A stretch of DNA of 64,000 bases from an uncultured Lachnospiraceae bacterium (lineage in GTDB: Bacteria > Bacillota > Clostridia > Lachnospirales > Lachnospiraceae). The translations under genes and the position numbers were made by a program. Shown piece by piece: positions 1 through 8,605 of the stretch; the stretch's first letter is position 1; the number at the start of each line of letters is the position of its first letter. The DNA lies in the NCBI GenBank assembly GCA_910578795.1, contig CAJTSD010000011.1:1-64000 (forward strand), read 5' to 3'. The notes beneath the pieces are model-generated. The model was not told the DNA's origin and did not search any database. It saw only the letters and a program-made list of their open reading frames with translations.

Positions 1-147
1 ACGCCTGCATTTGTGAAGCAGCGCTCTCAGGAAAATATTCTGCGGAGTTTTACCAAATATGAAGCAGACAGTACACTAGTGATGGATGAATATGACAAAA
101 CAGAAGAAGAAGTGGAAGAATTACTGGAGCTTTACTGGAAATTATAG
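1..147 (+). CDS. C-terminal end of an unrecognised protein (cut by window edge)
   Basis: An open frame enters from the left edge and stops at TAG 145-147, giving the last 48 residues of a protein. The tail is acidic (a Glu-rich stretch ending ELYWKL). I do not recognise a family from so short a piece. A hairpin 18 bases after the stop fits its transcript end, which supports it as a real gene end and not chance open frame. Confidence 0.55.
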   Translation, partial: TPAFVKQRSQENILRSFTKYEADSTLVMDEYDKTEEEVEELLELYWKL

Positions 148-164
148 ACTTTATGCATGTGATA

Positions 165-190
165 CAGGAGCGGATAAGCCGCTCCTGTTT
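165..190 (+). terminator. Rho-independent terminator of the left-edge gene
   Basis: A perfect 9-bp stem (CAGGAGCGG 165-173 with CCGCTCCTG 179-187) has a 5-base loop and is followed by TTT. The T run is short, so termination may be partial. Confidence 0.6.
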
Positions 191-286
191 ATTATGAAAC
201 AAAAATACCGTTAGCGACAAATTAGCGACAAATACTGCGGTAAATTCCAGTAAAACTGTATTTTTCCCAATATATTTAGCAACAAG

Positions 287-1492
287 TTAGCGACAATACG
301 GAACCTGAATTTTCTCGATTTCCGCGCGGAGTTCGTCGAGTGTCCGATGACCATAAACGGACCGTTCAATATCGCTGCCAAGGGAATGTCCCATAAGAAG
401 ATGTTTTGACAGTTCGTCCACTTTATACTTATCACATAACCACGAAAAAGTATGACGGCAGTCGTGGGGTGTATGCTTCGTGCCACTGTCTGAAAATGTA
501 AGATTCAGGGTGTTTAACACTTCATAAAATTCTTTTCGGCATTTGTGGGCATGGAAGCATTCGCCACCTTCAGACTGAAATCGGTGATAAAAATTTAATG
601 CAAAACCACGAACAGCAGGGTGGAGCGGAACAATTCTGTTTTTGGCGGATATGGTTTTTACACCCCCCTGAAAATATTCACCCTCTCTGTCATAACGGAT
701 ATCTTTGTAAGCAGAGATCCGAAACCCCGTATATATCATCAAAAGTATCATTCCTACATTTTTGCGGTTCCTGTTTTTCCAAAGTGTCTCAAGCGCTGCC
801 TGCGAAAAGGGAACGCCGCACTCATCGTCGTCAGCGATATTGATGCTGACATATTTTGAATAATCCTTTTCAATCATATCATTTTGAAGCGCATAAGAAT
901 ACATCCCCTTAAAAAGCGTAACTATCAACTCAAGGCTGGAATGCTTTAATGGGCAGTTGTCAATAACATCCTGTAAATCTGCCTTTCGCAGCTCCAAAAA
1001 TTTCCGCCCATGAAGCGTTTTGCAGTTATTAAATGCCGCCTTGCTGGAGTACGCGGAAGCGCGGGAAAATTTTTTTTTGGAATTATTGAACTTATTATGA
1101 TAATAAAGCTCATAAAGCTCGGCAAATGTGATATTTAGATACCGCGGCGGAACACTGGTTGGCAATCCGTTTACAATAATCCTATTTGAAATCTGCGCTA
1201 CAGGCGCTGCGGCATTATAGAGAATCAGTGCTTGATATGCTTCCTCATAGGTCCTGAAATATCCGATTGCAGGCTCAAGAATGGGGGAACCGCTTTGGGA
1301 AAATTTTGTGACATGCGGATATGCCGCCCACTTGCGGGAGCGCTTTCCGGAGAGGCGCTTGACGCTTCCTGTGCCGTTTGGAAGCTTGCGGCGCTTTTGC
1401 GGTGCGTCTTTCAGGGGATAGCCGCAGCTTGGACAAAAGCCTGCCTTGTCGGAAATCGTGTGTGTGCATTCGGGACATAAAATCAGTGCCAT
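287..1492 (-). CDS. Tyrosine recombinase/integrase with N-terminal zinc ribbon
   Basis: 401 residues. The N-terminus is a zinc ribbon (CPEC then CPSC, residues about 7-23), followed by a basic linker and a SAM-like core-binding domain (about 120-220). The catalytic domain keeps the recombinase set: Arg258 in TGFRIS, His343 and Arg346 in HDCRHTF, His369 in LMGHS and the nucleophile Tyr380 in SVYGHR. It should cut and rejoin DNA at a specific site. No excisionase, relaxase, capsid or other mobile gene is nearby, and the gene lies divergently next to housekeeping ackA. It may be a stranded element remnant or a domesticated recombinase. The start is supported by an AAGGAGG site about 9 bases upstream on the minus strand. 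Confidence 0.85.
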   Translation of the reverse strand: MALILCPECTHTISDKAGFCPSCGYPLKDAPQKRRKLPNGTGSVKRLSGKRSRKWAAYPHVTKFSQSGSPILEPAIGYFRTYEEAYQALILYNAAAPVAQISNRIIVNGLPTSVPPRYLNITFAELYELYYHNKFNNSKKKFSRASAYSSKAAFNNCKTLHGRKFLELRKADLQDVIDNCPLKHSSLELIVTLFKGMYSYALQNDMIEKDYSKYVSINIADDDECGVPFSQAALETLWKNRNRKNVGMILLMIYTGFRISAYKDIRYDREGEYFQGGVKTISAKNRIVPLHPAVRGFALNFYHRFQSEGGECFHAHKCRKEFYEVLNTLNLTFSDSGTKHTPHDCRHTFSWLCDKYKVDELSKHLLMGHSLGSDIERSVYGHRTLDELRAEIEKIQVPYCR

Positions 1493-1516
1493 AATAAAAC
1501 CTCCTTAAAATTCTGA

Positions 1517-1530
1517 TGTAAGTGCTTTCA
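1517..1530 (+). promoter_or_regulatory. Distal CcpA cre box upstream of ackA
   Basis: TGTAAGTGCTTTCA differs from the Bacillus cre consensus TGWAARCGYTWNCW at one base (T for C at position 7). It lies in the divergent integrase/ackA spacer and has an identical partner at 1636-1649. CcpA activates ackA from an upstream cre in Bacillus subtilis; the same role is inferred here. Confidence 0.6.
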
Positions 1531-1635
1531 TTTTACCAAAAACAAAATAAAAGTATAAAATTACAAATTTGCTTGCAATTGACCAAAACCTAGAAAGGAT
1601 CATTATAGGTAACAATCCATTTGTAAAAATTTTCA

Positions 1636-1649
1636 TGTAAGTGCTTTCA
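1636..1649 (+). promoter_or_regulatory. Proximal CcpA cre box upstream of ackA
   Basis: This is an exact copy of the distal box, in the same orientation, 119 bases away. The identity extends to 19 bases (1516-1534 and 1635-1653). It sits about 63 bases before the ackA ATG, close to where the promoter should be. Two equal boxes at multiple-turn spacing would allow CcpA looping or graded activation (inference). Confidence 0.6.
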
Positions 1650-1711
1650 TTTTTCATAAATCCGTAGTAAACTAAAGATATCAAAAAAGTAACCATATTG
1701 GAGGGAAAAAA

Positions 1712-2905
1712 ATGAATATTTTAGTAATCAACTGCGGAAGTTCATCACTCAAATATCAGCTGATTAACAGCGACAGCGAGGCTGTTCTTGCAAAGGGACT
1801 TTGTGAGCGTATCGGAATTGACGGAAGCGTGCTCACACATACGCCTGCCGGAAAGGACAAGGTGGTAATCGAAACACCGATGCCCAATCATACCGTTGCA
1901 GTGAAGCTTGTCATTGAAGCATTGACAAACGCAGACCACGGCGTAATCAAGTCGCTTGACGAGATTAACGCGGTCGGACACCGTGTTGTACATGGCGGTG
2001 AGAAGTTTGCCACGTCTGTTATCATAAATGATGAGGTGCTGAAGGCGATTGAGGAGTGCAATGACCTTGCGCCGCTCCATAATCCTGCGAATTTAATCGG
2101 CATCAATTCCTGCAAGGAAATCATGCCGAACGTGCCGATGGTAGCGGTATTCGATACGGCATTCCATCAGACAATGCCGGAGAAGGCTTATCTTTACGGA
2201 CTTCCTTATGAATACTATGAGAAATATAAGGTTCGCCGTTACGGCTTCCATGGTACAAGCCATGATTATGTATCAGCAAGAACAGCTGAGATTCTCGGCA
2301 AGAAGAGAGAGGATTTAAAGATTATTGTATGCCATTTAGGAAACGGCGGTTCCGTATCAGCTGTTGACCACGGTAAATGTGTGGATACATCAATGGGATT
2401 AACACCGCTTGAGGGCGTTATCATGGGCACACGTTCTGGTGATATTGATCCTGCAATCTGTGATTTTATCTGCCAAAAGGAAAATCTGACACCTGCCCAG
2501 ATGAATAATGTACTGAACAAAAAGTCTGGTGTGCTTGGTCTGTCAAAGGTTTCTTCGGACTTCAGGGATATTGAGGCAGCGGCAAAGGACGGAAACAAGC
2601 TTGCGGCAGTGACACTGGATGCGTTCTATTACAGAGTGGCAAAATATATCGGAGCTTACACGGCAGCGATGAACGGTGTTGACGCAATTGCGTTTACGGC
2701 AGGCGTTGGCGAAAACAATATTTCAGGACGTGTAGAGATTGCAAAGTATCTTGGATACCTTGGCACGGAAATTGACCTTGAGAAGAACAATGTAAGAGGC
2801 GAAGACACGGTTATTTCCAAGGATGGCAGCAAGGTGGCGCTTCTGTGCGTACCGACCAATGAGGAACTTTCGATTGCGCGTCAGACACTTGCGCTTGTGA
2901 AGTAA
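1712..2905 (+). CDS. ackA: Acetate kinase
   Basis: 397 residues, the usual length. It converts acetyl phosphate and ADP to acetate and ATP, the energy-yielding end of mixed-acid fermentation. Family marks are the N-terminal NCGSSSLKY, the catalytic region with VGHRVVHGG, FDTAFHQTMP, RRYGFHGTSH and the phosphate-binding HLGNGGSV. A GGAGGG site lies 6 bases before the ATG. Its usual partner, phosphotransacetylase, is not next to it in this window. Two cre-like boxes lie upstream and a clear terminator follows, so it is probably monocistronic and carbon-regulated. With PFL and PflA elsewhere in this window it forms the acetyl-CoA to acetate branch. Confidence 0.98.
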   Translation: MNILVINCGSSSLKYQLINSDSEAVLAKGLCERIGIDGSVLTHTPAGKDKVVIETPMPNHTVAVKLVIEALTNADHGVIKSLDEINAVGHRVVHGGEKFATSVIINDEVLKAIEECNDLAPLHNPANLIGINSCKEIMPNVPMVAVFDTAFHQTMPEKAYLYGLPYEYYEKYKVRRYGFHGTSHDYVSARTAEILGKKREDLKIIVCHLGNGGSVSAVDHGKCVDTSMGLTPLEGVIMGTRSGDIDPAICDFICQKENLTPAQMNNVLNKKSGVLGLSKVSSDFRDIEAAAKDGNKLAAVTLDAFYYRVAKYIGAYTAAMNGVDAIAFTAGVGENNISGRVEIAKYLGYLGTEIDLEKNNVRGEDTVISKDGSKVALLCVPTNEELSIARQTLALVK

Positions 2906-2944
2906 TTGCGAATGGAATTACTGACATAATTATAGCATTCATAC

Positions 2945-2974
2945 AAAACCGCTGATTGAATTGTCAGCGGTTTT
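2945..2974 (+). terminator. ackA terminator
   Basis: Perfect 11-bp stem (AAAACCGCTGA 2945-2955 with TCAGCGGTTTT 2964-2974) with an 8-base loop and a terminal T run. The A/T-flanked stem could work in both directions. Confidence 0.85.
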
Positions 2975-3032
2975 CGTGTATATTATAAGAAGTAAAAGTA
3001 ACTCCTGATAAGAAATATTGAAGAGGGAAAAA

Positions 3033-4388
3033 ATGCAGATCAAACTACCTGAGAAAGTAAAACGAATTATAACGGAATTAGAGGCAGCAGGTTATGAGGC
3101 ATATGCTGTTGGAGGATGTATAAGGGATTCCATCCTTGGAAAGGAACCGGACGATTGGGATATCACAACGTCTGCATCTCCCGCGCAGACAAAAGCGGTT
3201 TTTAAGCGTACGATTGACACTGGTATTCAACATGGAACAGTGACCGTTATGCTTGACCATGAGAGCTTTGAGGTCACAACGTACCGCATTGACGGCGAGT
3301 ATGAAGACAACCGTCATCCGAAAGAAGTCGTGTTCACAAAAAACCTTGTGGAGGACTTAAAGCGCCGCGACTTTACAATCAATGCGATGGCATACAACGA
3401 TAAAAGCGGTCTTGTCGATGTATTTGGTGGGATTGCTGACTTGGAAAATAAAATTATCCGCTGTGTGGGAAATGCAGAGGAACGTTTTATGGAAGATGCA
3501 CTCCGCATGATGCGTGCAGTTCGGTTTTCCGCACAGCTTGGATTTTCGATAGATGCAAACACAGAGCGTGCAATCGTTACGCTTGCACCAAATATTTCGA
3601 ATATCAGTTCGGAACGGGTCCAGGTAGAACTGGTGAAGCTTTTGCTGTCGCCGAATCCGGATTATATCCGCAAAGCATATGACTTAGGGATTACGGCAGT
3701 AATTCTTCCAGAGTTAGACGTTGCATTTGGAACGCCGCAGAATAATCCCCACCATATGTATACTGTAGGGGAGCATCTAATGCATTGTCTTCTTAATACA
3801 AGAGCAGACAGATGCCTTAGGCTTGCCGCGTTATTGCATGACATAGGAAAGCCTGCCAGCAAGTCAACGGACGAAGACGGAATAGACCATTTCCATGGAC
3901 ATGTCGAAATTGGTGAAGAAATGGTGGTTGAAATTTTAAAACGTCTTAAATTTGATAATGAAACCATTGCAAGGGTAAGAATATACATCAGACATCATGA
4001 TGACCAAATCAATCCGAATGCAAAGGCTGTGCGCCGCAGCATGGGCAAAATTGGCGAAGAATACTTTATGGGAGTGCTTGCGCTGAAACGTGCTGACTGC
4101 CTTGCACAGAGCATGTATATGCGTGAAGAGAAAATCGGCGGGCTTGACAGGGTTTTGGCAATATATCAGGAGATTCTTGACAAGAGACAGTGCGTATCAC
4201 TCAAAAACCTTGCTGTTTCAGGCGATGATCTGATTGCCATGGGTGTACCGCAGGGCAAAAAAATCGGTGAAATCTTATCAAAGCTTTTGGCGGAGGTAAT
4301 CGAAGAACCCTCGCGTAATTCGCGCGGATACCTGCTCGAATGTGCAAAGATGCTTGCGGGCGAAAATGCGCCAATAATCAACAAATAG
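3033..4388 (+). CDS. cca: CCA tRNA nucleotidyltransferase with HD domain
   Basis: 451 residues. It adds or repairs the 3' CCA end of tRNAs. The head domain shows AVGGCIRDSILG and the metal-binding DDWDI, then the EDxxRRDFTINAM template-reading region (about 105-125) and the tail helices. An HD phosphohydrolase domain follows (AALLHDIGKP, about 270-280), as in longer bacterial CCA enzymes that also trim cyclic phosphates. ATG 3033 is preferred over an in-frame TTG at 3018 because AGAGGGA lies just before it. The tRNA-Tyr gene in this window has no encoded CCA, consistent with need for this enzyme. Confidence 0.95.
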   Translation: MQIKLPEKVKRIITELEAAGYEAYAVGGCIRDSILGKEPDDWDITTSASPAQTKAVFKRTIDTGIQHGTVTVMLDHESFEVTTYRIDGEYEDNRHPKEVVFTKNLVEDLKRRDFTINAMAYNDKSGLVDVFGGIADLENKIIRCVGNAEERFMEDALRMMRAVRFSAQLGFSIDANTERAIVTLAPNISNISSERVQVELVKLLLSPNPDYIRKAYDLGITAVILPELDVAFGTPQNNPHHMYTVGEHLMHCLLNTRADRCLRLAALLHDIGKPASKSTDEDGIDHFHGHVEIGEEMVVEILKRLKFDNETIARVRIYIRHHDDQINPNAKAVRRSMGKIGEEYFMGVLALKRADCLAQSMYMREEKIGGLDRVLAIYQEILDKRQCVSLKNLAVSGDDLIAMGVPQGKKIGEILSKLLAEVIEEPSRNSRGYLLECAKMLAGENAPIINK

Positions 4389-4435
4389 AAGGAATAAATC
4401 CCCCTATTTCCACATATTTATAGAATACAGTTTTG

Positions 4436-4461
4436 TTACTGGAACGCAGTGGGCAGTAACT
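4436..4461 (+). repeat. Solo hairpin copy of the GTTAC-type interspersed element (copy D)
   Basis: Only the 3' hairpin of the element family is present: GTTACTG and CAGTAAC arms around a 12-base loop, matching the last 26 bases of copy C at 54034-54059 apart from a few loop changes. Near-duplicate flanks TACAGTTT (4427-4434) and TACAGTTC (4462-4469) suggest it entered as a unit or is an internally deleted copy. Confidence 0.5.
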
Positions 4462-4501
4462 ACAGTTCCAAAGTTCTATAAAAGCGGAGGGGGATTTTTT
4501 T

Positions 4502-5479
4502 GTGAATGACAGGGCAGTAGGTGTATTAGAACAGTATGATATAACTGTATTGCGAACGTTTAAGGGCAGAGGAACAATTATCTGCGACACCGACCAGGGA
4601 ATGTGTGTATTAAAAGAATATAGGGGAAAATCCGAAAAGCTTGAGCTTTTGTGCGGACTTCAGGAAAAGATAGAGGACAGTATCAGAACCGACACGCTTG
4701 TCAGAAATAGAGAAGGCGGCTTATCTGTTAAAGATGCGGACAACAGTACCTACATATTAAAAAAGCAGGTTGACGGTCGGGAATGCAGCTATAAAAGCGA
4801 AGATGATATTCAGAAGGCATTTGGTACAATGGCCAGACTGCATCTGAAAATGACAGAAACGCATGCCGCATATGAAATGCCGACATTTTTTTACGGTGAT
4901 GAGATGGAAAAGCACACAAAAGAGTGCAGACGTGTAAAAAATTATCTGAATAAGCTGCGGACAAAGACGGAGTTTGAGCGCAGACTTTTGGGGGAATACG
5001 ACTATTTCCTGAAAAAGGCTGAGGAGGTTACAGCCTTGGTGCTGTTGGAGTCAAAAGCGGAGTATGAGGCATATATCAAAAGCAACGGACTCTACTGTCA
5101 TGGGGATTTCCAGTATCATAACGTAATTTTCCCCAAAGGCTTGGGAACCCCGTGCCTGATTAATTTTGAACATTTTGCGCGTGATACGGGAGCGCGTGAT
5201 TTTTATCTTCTTTTCAGGAAAATATCGGAGAAAAATAATTGGTCCATAAAAATAGCAGAGGAAATGCTTGACGCGTACCAAAACAGGCGGAGGCTTACGC
5301 CGATTGAGTGGCGCTCCCTGCGGCTGCGGCTTGCATATCCTGAAAAATTCTGGAAAATCATCAACTTTTATTATAATTCCCGCAAATCGTGGGTGTCGGG
5401 TAGAAACTATGAAAAGCTGGAAAGCCTGATTAATCAGGAGCGGCAGAAAGAAAAACTGATTGAGAAACTTTTTGATTGA
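4502..5479 (+). CDS. CotS-family kinase-like protein (spore coat/aminoglycoside phosphotransferase fold)
   Basis: 325 residues starting at GTG 4502, set by the GGAGGGGG ribosome site at 4486-4493. The C-terminal half has the phosphotransferase catalytic loop CHGDFQYHNV (about 200-209) and a following INFEHF in place of the usual IDF/D metal motif, so catalysis may be altered. The family includes Bacillus CotS/CotI spore coat proteins; a coat role is inferred from the family and from spore genes nearby. An adjoining gene for coat assembly is not seen. It follows cca with only a small hairpin element between. Confidence 0.72.
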   Translation: MNDRAVGVLEQYDITVLRTFKGRGTIICDTDQGMCVLKEYRGKSEKLELLCGLQEKIEDSIRTDTLVRNREGGLSVKDADNSTYILKKQVDGRECSYKSEDDIQKAFGTMARLHLKMTETHAAYEMPTFFYGDEMEKHTKECRRVKNYLNKLRTKTEFERRLLGEYDYFLKKAEEVTALVLLESKAEYEAYIKSNGLYCHGDFQYHNVIFPKGLGTPCLINFEHFARDTGARDFYLLFRKISEKNNWSIKIAEEMLDAYQNRRRLTPIEWRSLRLRLAYPEKFWKIINFYYNSRKSWVSGRNYEKLESLINQERQKEKLIEKLFD

Positions 5480-5551
5480 TTAAATGCGGATGACGTACTA
5501 TAATAGTTTACATAAGATTAAACGGATGGTGAAAGGAGTTCGGCAGCATAC

Positions 5552-6994
5552 ATGCTTGATAAAAAAATAACAAAAACAATGTACGGTGTGGCGCTTGCAG
5601 TCCTGATGCTTACAATCGGTGGCTGCGCCATGCCGGTAAGCAGTGTCAGTGGGACGCAGCAGGACACAAAAGAGGAGCCAGGAATAAAAACCTCCGGTAT
5701 ATACGACTCGGAGGATGCGGCAGTGGTGGTAAAAAAGGATACAGAGGAAGGGACAATACAATTTCAGAATATTGCCACCGCAAAACGTTATACATTAAAT
5801 TATGACGGGACAACACAGGTTTTTGACAAAAACGATGTGGCGCTCTCCATGCAGCAGCTTCGCGAGGGCAGCGTGGTGACAGTCCGTTTTTATAAGGCGG
5901 ATAAGTCGCTTTCTTATGTAAAGGAAAATGCCGATGCCTTGAGTCTTCCCAACCTGTCGGGTTATGAGCTTGATTTGAAGGACGGTAAAATTACGGTCGG
6001 TGCGCAGACCTATCTATTGAGCAGCAATGTGGTTGTTGTATCAGATGGCAGGGAAACAGAGCCATGGGAGTTAAATGCAATGGATGTCATCAGTGTATGG
6101 GGATACCAGGACAGAATTTATGGCATTCATGTGGAAAAGGGACATGGATATCTGCGGCTGGAGAATGAGGATTATTTTGTAAATGGCTGGGTAGACGTAG
6201 GAGATAAGGTCATTCAGAAAATTGAGGAGGACATGCTTCTTGTCGTGCCGGAGGGAACGTATAATGCAATGGTAAGCCATAAGGGCAGCAGCGCAATGCA
6301 GGAAATCAGTTTTGCGAGAAATGAGGAAATGGTATGGGATTTAGGCAGCGTTGAAATTACGGTTGTACAGACAGGGAAAATCATTTTTACCCTGACCCCT
6401 GCAACTGCCAGGATGGCAATAGACGGGCGCGAGGTAGATACCTCAAAGCCTGTAGAGCTGGAATACGGCTTACATTCGATGCGTATTGTTGCGGAAGGCT
6501 ACGATACGGTAGCGCAATACATAAAAGTTGCGGAGCCTTCAGCGAACATCAGCGTGGAGCTTGAAAAAAGCAGCGAGCCCGAAAGCAGTGAGCAGACATC
6601 GGAACCGGATAAAGAGGAAGAAAAGGATGAGCCGGATGAAACTCCTGTCGGCAAAAAATATGCGTTAAATGCGTCAGAGGATGACGACGACGAGGACGAT
6701 GACAGAGAGGATGATGAGAAAGAGAGTGAGGAGAGCAGCAGGGAGGATTCGTCGGATGTTCTGTCCGCGACAGAAAAATATAAAGTATATATTGATGCGC
6801 CCGAGGGGGTAGAAGCATATCTTGACGGCAGCTATATCGGTATTACGCCGGTAAACTTTCCTAAGAAGGCAGGGAATTATGTGATAACACTCAGAAAGAC
6901 AGGATTTCAAACCAGAAGCTATACATTACAGATTGACAGTGAGAAGAAAGATGTGAATTATTCGTTTACGGAGCTGGTTGAGAAGGATGAATAG
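5552..6994 (+). CDS. PEGA-domain lipoprotein
   Basis: 480 residues. A signal peptide ends in a lipobox (LTIGGC, Cys about 25), so it should be anchored outside the membrane. Two PEGA-type beta modules are visible: about 270-335 (LTPATARMAIDGREVD) and the C-terminus from about 408 (IDAPEGVEAYLDGSYIG, then TPVNFPKKAGNY). Between them lies a very acidic Asp/Glu/Ser-rich linker of about 60 residues. PEGA modules are common in clostridial surface proteins that contact glycans or other envelope proteins; no enzyme motif is seen. The AAGGAG site is rather far (about 13 bases) from the ATG, so expression may be modest. Confidence 0.75.
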   Translation: MLDKKITKTMYGVALAVLMLTIGGCAMPVSSVSGTQQDTKEEPGIKTSGIYDSEDAAVVVKKDTEEGTIQFQNIATAKRYTLNYDGTTQVFDKNDVALSMQQLREGSVVTVRFYKADKSLSYVKENADALSLPNLSGYELDLKDGKITVGAQTYLLSSNVVVVSDGRETEPWELNAMDVISVWGYQDRIYGIHVEKGHGYLRLENEDYFVNGWVDVGDKVIQKIEEDMLLVVPEGTYNAMVSHKGSSAMQEISFARNEEMVWDLGSVEITVVQTGKIIFTLTPATARMAIDGREVDTSKPVELEYGLHSMRIVAEGYDTVAQYIKVAEPSANISVELEKSSEPESSEQTSEPDKEEEKDEPDETPVGKKYALNASEDDDDEDDDREDDEKESEESSREDSSDVLSATEKYKVYIDAPEGVEAYLDGSYIGITPVNFPKKAGNYVITLRKTGFQTRSYTLQIDSEKKDVNYSFTELVEKDE

Positions 6995-7045
6995 ACAAAG
7001 TGTTTCTGATATTATAAAAAAGCGGTAAAAATTGGGCATTTTTCC

Positions 7046-7074
7046 TTGACAAAAACGGACTTTTCCCCTATAAA
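7046..7074 (+). promoter_or_regulatory. Sigma-A promoter of hup
   Basis: TTGACA (7046-7051) and TATAAA (7069-7074) with exact 17-base spacing. The leader of roughly 100 bases before hup carries two small hairpins (CGCGT/ACGCG near 7085-7097 and AACGAC/GTCGTT near 7112-7127), which may stabilise this abundant mRNA. Confidence 0.85.
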
Positions 7075-7181
7075 TAGATATAGGCGCGTGACACGCGTAA
7101 AAAATAGTAAACGACAAAAGTCGTTAACTATGGCGTTTAAGGTTATCATATCTTACAAAAACCAAGAGGAGGAGTTCAACG

Positions 7182-7457
7182 ATGAACAAAACAGAATTAG
7201 TAGCAGCAATTGCTGAGCAGGCAGAAATGACGAAAAAAGATGCAGAGAAGGCTTTAACAGCATTTACTGAGGTTGTTACAAAGGAATTAAAGAAGGGCGA
7301 GAAGATCCAGCTTGTTGGATTTGGTACATTTGAAGTAACAGAAAGAGCAGCTAGAGAGGGAAGAAATCCTCAGACAGGCAAGGCAATGAAGATTGCTGCA
7401 TCAAAGGCACCGAAGTTTAAGCCCGGCAAGGCATTAAAGGATGAGGTAAACAGATAA
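7182..7457 (+). CDS. hup: DNA-binding protein HU
   Basis: 91 residues, the normal HU length. It bends and compacts DNA as a homodimer. The N-terminal helices (MNKTELVAAIAEQ), the body GFGTFEV and the arm motif GRNPQTGKAMKI are all present. A GGAGGAG site precedes the ATG and a consensus promoter lies about 110 bases upstream. It directly abuts the S4-domain gene rqcP, the order found beside yabP/yabQ/divIC in many Firmicutes. Confidence 0.98.
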   Translation: MNKTELVAAIAEQAEMTKKDAEKALTAFTEVVTKELKKGEKIQLVGFGTFEVTERAAREGRNPQTGKAMKIAASKAPKFKPGKALKDEVNR

Positions 7458-7697
7458 TTGCGATTAGATAAATATTTGAAGGTGTCGCGCCTGATTAAGC
7501 GCCGTACAGTGGCAAACGAAGCATGTGACGCGGGTAGGGTCCTGATTAACGATAAGCCTGCAAAGGCGTCCGCGAACGTGAAGGCTGGCGATATCCTGAC
7601 AATTCAGTTTGGAAATAAGGATGTAAAGGTTGAAATCCTTGATGTGCAGGAAACTGTAAAGAAGGATGAAGCCAAAGAGCTTTTTAAGTATATCTAG
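7458..7697 (+). CDS. rqcP: S4-domain RNA-binding protein RqcP (YabO/HslR-like)
   Basis: 79 residues, almost wholly an S4 fold (MRLDKYLKVSRLIKRRTVA at the start, AGDILTI later). In Bacillus, RqcP binds stalled 50S subunits and helps alanine tailing in ribosome quality control. The start is TTG 7458, directly after the hup stop, so translation is probably coupled to hup. Its place between hup and yabP is the conserved one. Confidence 0.88.
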   Translation: MRLDKYLKVSRLIKRRTVANEACDAGRVLINDKPAKASANVKAGDILTIQFGNKDVKVEILDVQETVKKDEAKELFKYI

Positions 7698-7754
7698 TCA
7701 TACAGGCACCCCTTTTCTCATATATTAAAATATGAGGAGAGGGGTGCTTGTTTT

Positions 7755-8051
7755 ATGCTCAATACCGGTACGGAAAATTTTAATGTCGGAAAACACAGAT
7801 TCAACCTTGAGCAGCGTCGTGATTGTAAAATAACAGGTGTAATTGATATTCATGCGTTTGATGAAAACAATATATTGATGGAAACCGTGGACGGAATGCT
7901 GACAATCAAGGGAAACGGGCTGCATGTCAGCCGTCTCAATCTTGAGAAGGGAGAGGCAGATGTGGACGGAAGGGTAGATTCACTTGCGTATTCTGACAAA
8001 AACACGCTTGCCAAAAAGGGAGAAGGACTTCTGACACGTCTGTTTAGCTGA
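7755..8051 (+). CDS. yabP: Sporulation protein YabP
   Basis: 98 residues of the YabP/YqfC family, needed for spore envelope/cortex formation in the mother cell. The segment MLTIKGNGLHVSRLNLEKGE (about 56-75) is the family core. A GAGGAGAGGGG ribosome site lies upstream. It overlaps the yabQ start by one base (TGATG), so the two are co-translated. Confidence 0.9.
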   Translation: MLNTGTENFNVGKHRFNLEQRRDCKITGVIDIHAFDENNILMETVDGMLTIKGNGLHVSRLNLEKGEADVDGRVDSLAYSDKNTLAKKGEGLLTRLFS

Positions 8052-8605
8052 TGAGTAAGAACATTATTGCGGATTTGGATTTATGGCTTGTCTCAATTGG
8101 TGCAGGTGTGTGTATGGCATTTGCCTATGATTTGCTCCGTCTGTTCCGGAGGCTGGTGCGCCATGGGCGTTTTGCAGTTGACCTGGAGGATCTGATTTAC
8201 TGGATTGTATGTTTTTTTGCCAGTTTTACGATTTTATACTATGGAAATAATGGCGTTATCCGTTTTGTGGCAGTTTTGGGAGCATCAATGGGAATGCTGT
8301 TTTATAGTGTGTCAATAGGAAAAATTTTTGTAAAATTCAGTTATTTTCTGATAAATAAAACAATTGGAAGCGCTCTTCGGTTTTTGTGCAAAATCATCAG
8401 GGAGTTACATAAAATTGCATGTTCTGTAAACCGCAGAAATAGGGAGTTCCTGAAAAAAGTCGGAATATTTAACAAAATTCAAAAAATTTCGCGTTTTCGG
8501 TTGACGCATAGGCTGTTTCATCATAGAATAAATATAAATCGTGGTAAAAATGGGGAAAGGGGGAAGTCTCATGAAAAGAAAGACACCAGAATTCAGACGC
8601 GTTAA
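8051..8605 (+). CDS. yabQ: Spore cortex biosynthesis protein YabQ
   Basis: 184 residues. Several hydrophobic membrane segments are visible (about 12-30, 52-68, 74-95), beginning with the family-typical GAGVCMAFAYDLLRLFRR. The C-terminal third is basic and longer than needed for the membrane core. In Bacillus YabQ sits in the outer forespore membrane and is required for cortex. It overlaps both yabP and divIC, making one tight operon. Confidence 0.88.
   Translation: MSKNIIADLDLWLVSIGAGVCMAFAYDLLRLFRRLVRHGRFAVDLEDLIYWIVCFFASFTILYYGNNGVIRFVAVLGASMGMLFYSVSIGKIFVKFSYFLINKTIGSALRFLCKIIRELHKIACSVNRRNREFLKKVGIFNKIQKISRFRLTHRLFHHRININRGKNGERGKSHEKKDTRIQTR

Noticed and set aside
598..859. Plus-strand open frames opposite the integrase
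   Set aside because: They are mirror frames of the integrase gene, without ribosome sites or recognisable protein patterns.
1516..1653. The 19-base direct repeat as integrase attachment sites
   Set aside because: The repeat core matches the cre consensus and lies in the ackA promoter area; nothing element-like lies between the copies.
7110..7180. A riboswitch in the hup leader
   Set aside because: Only two short hairpins; no conserved aptamer blocks were recognised.
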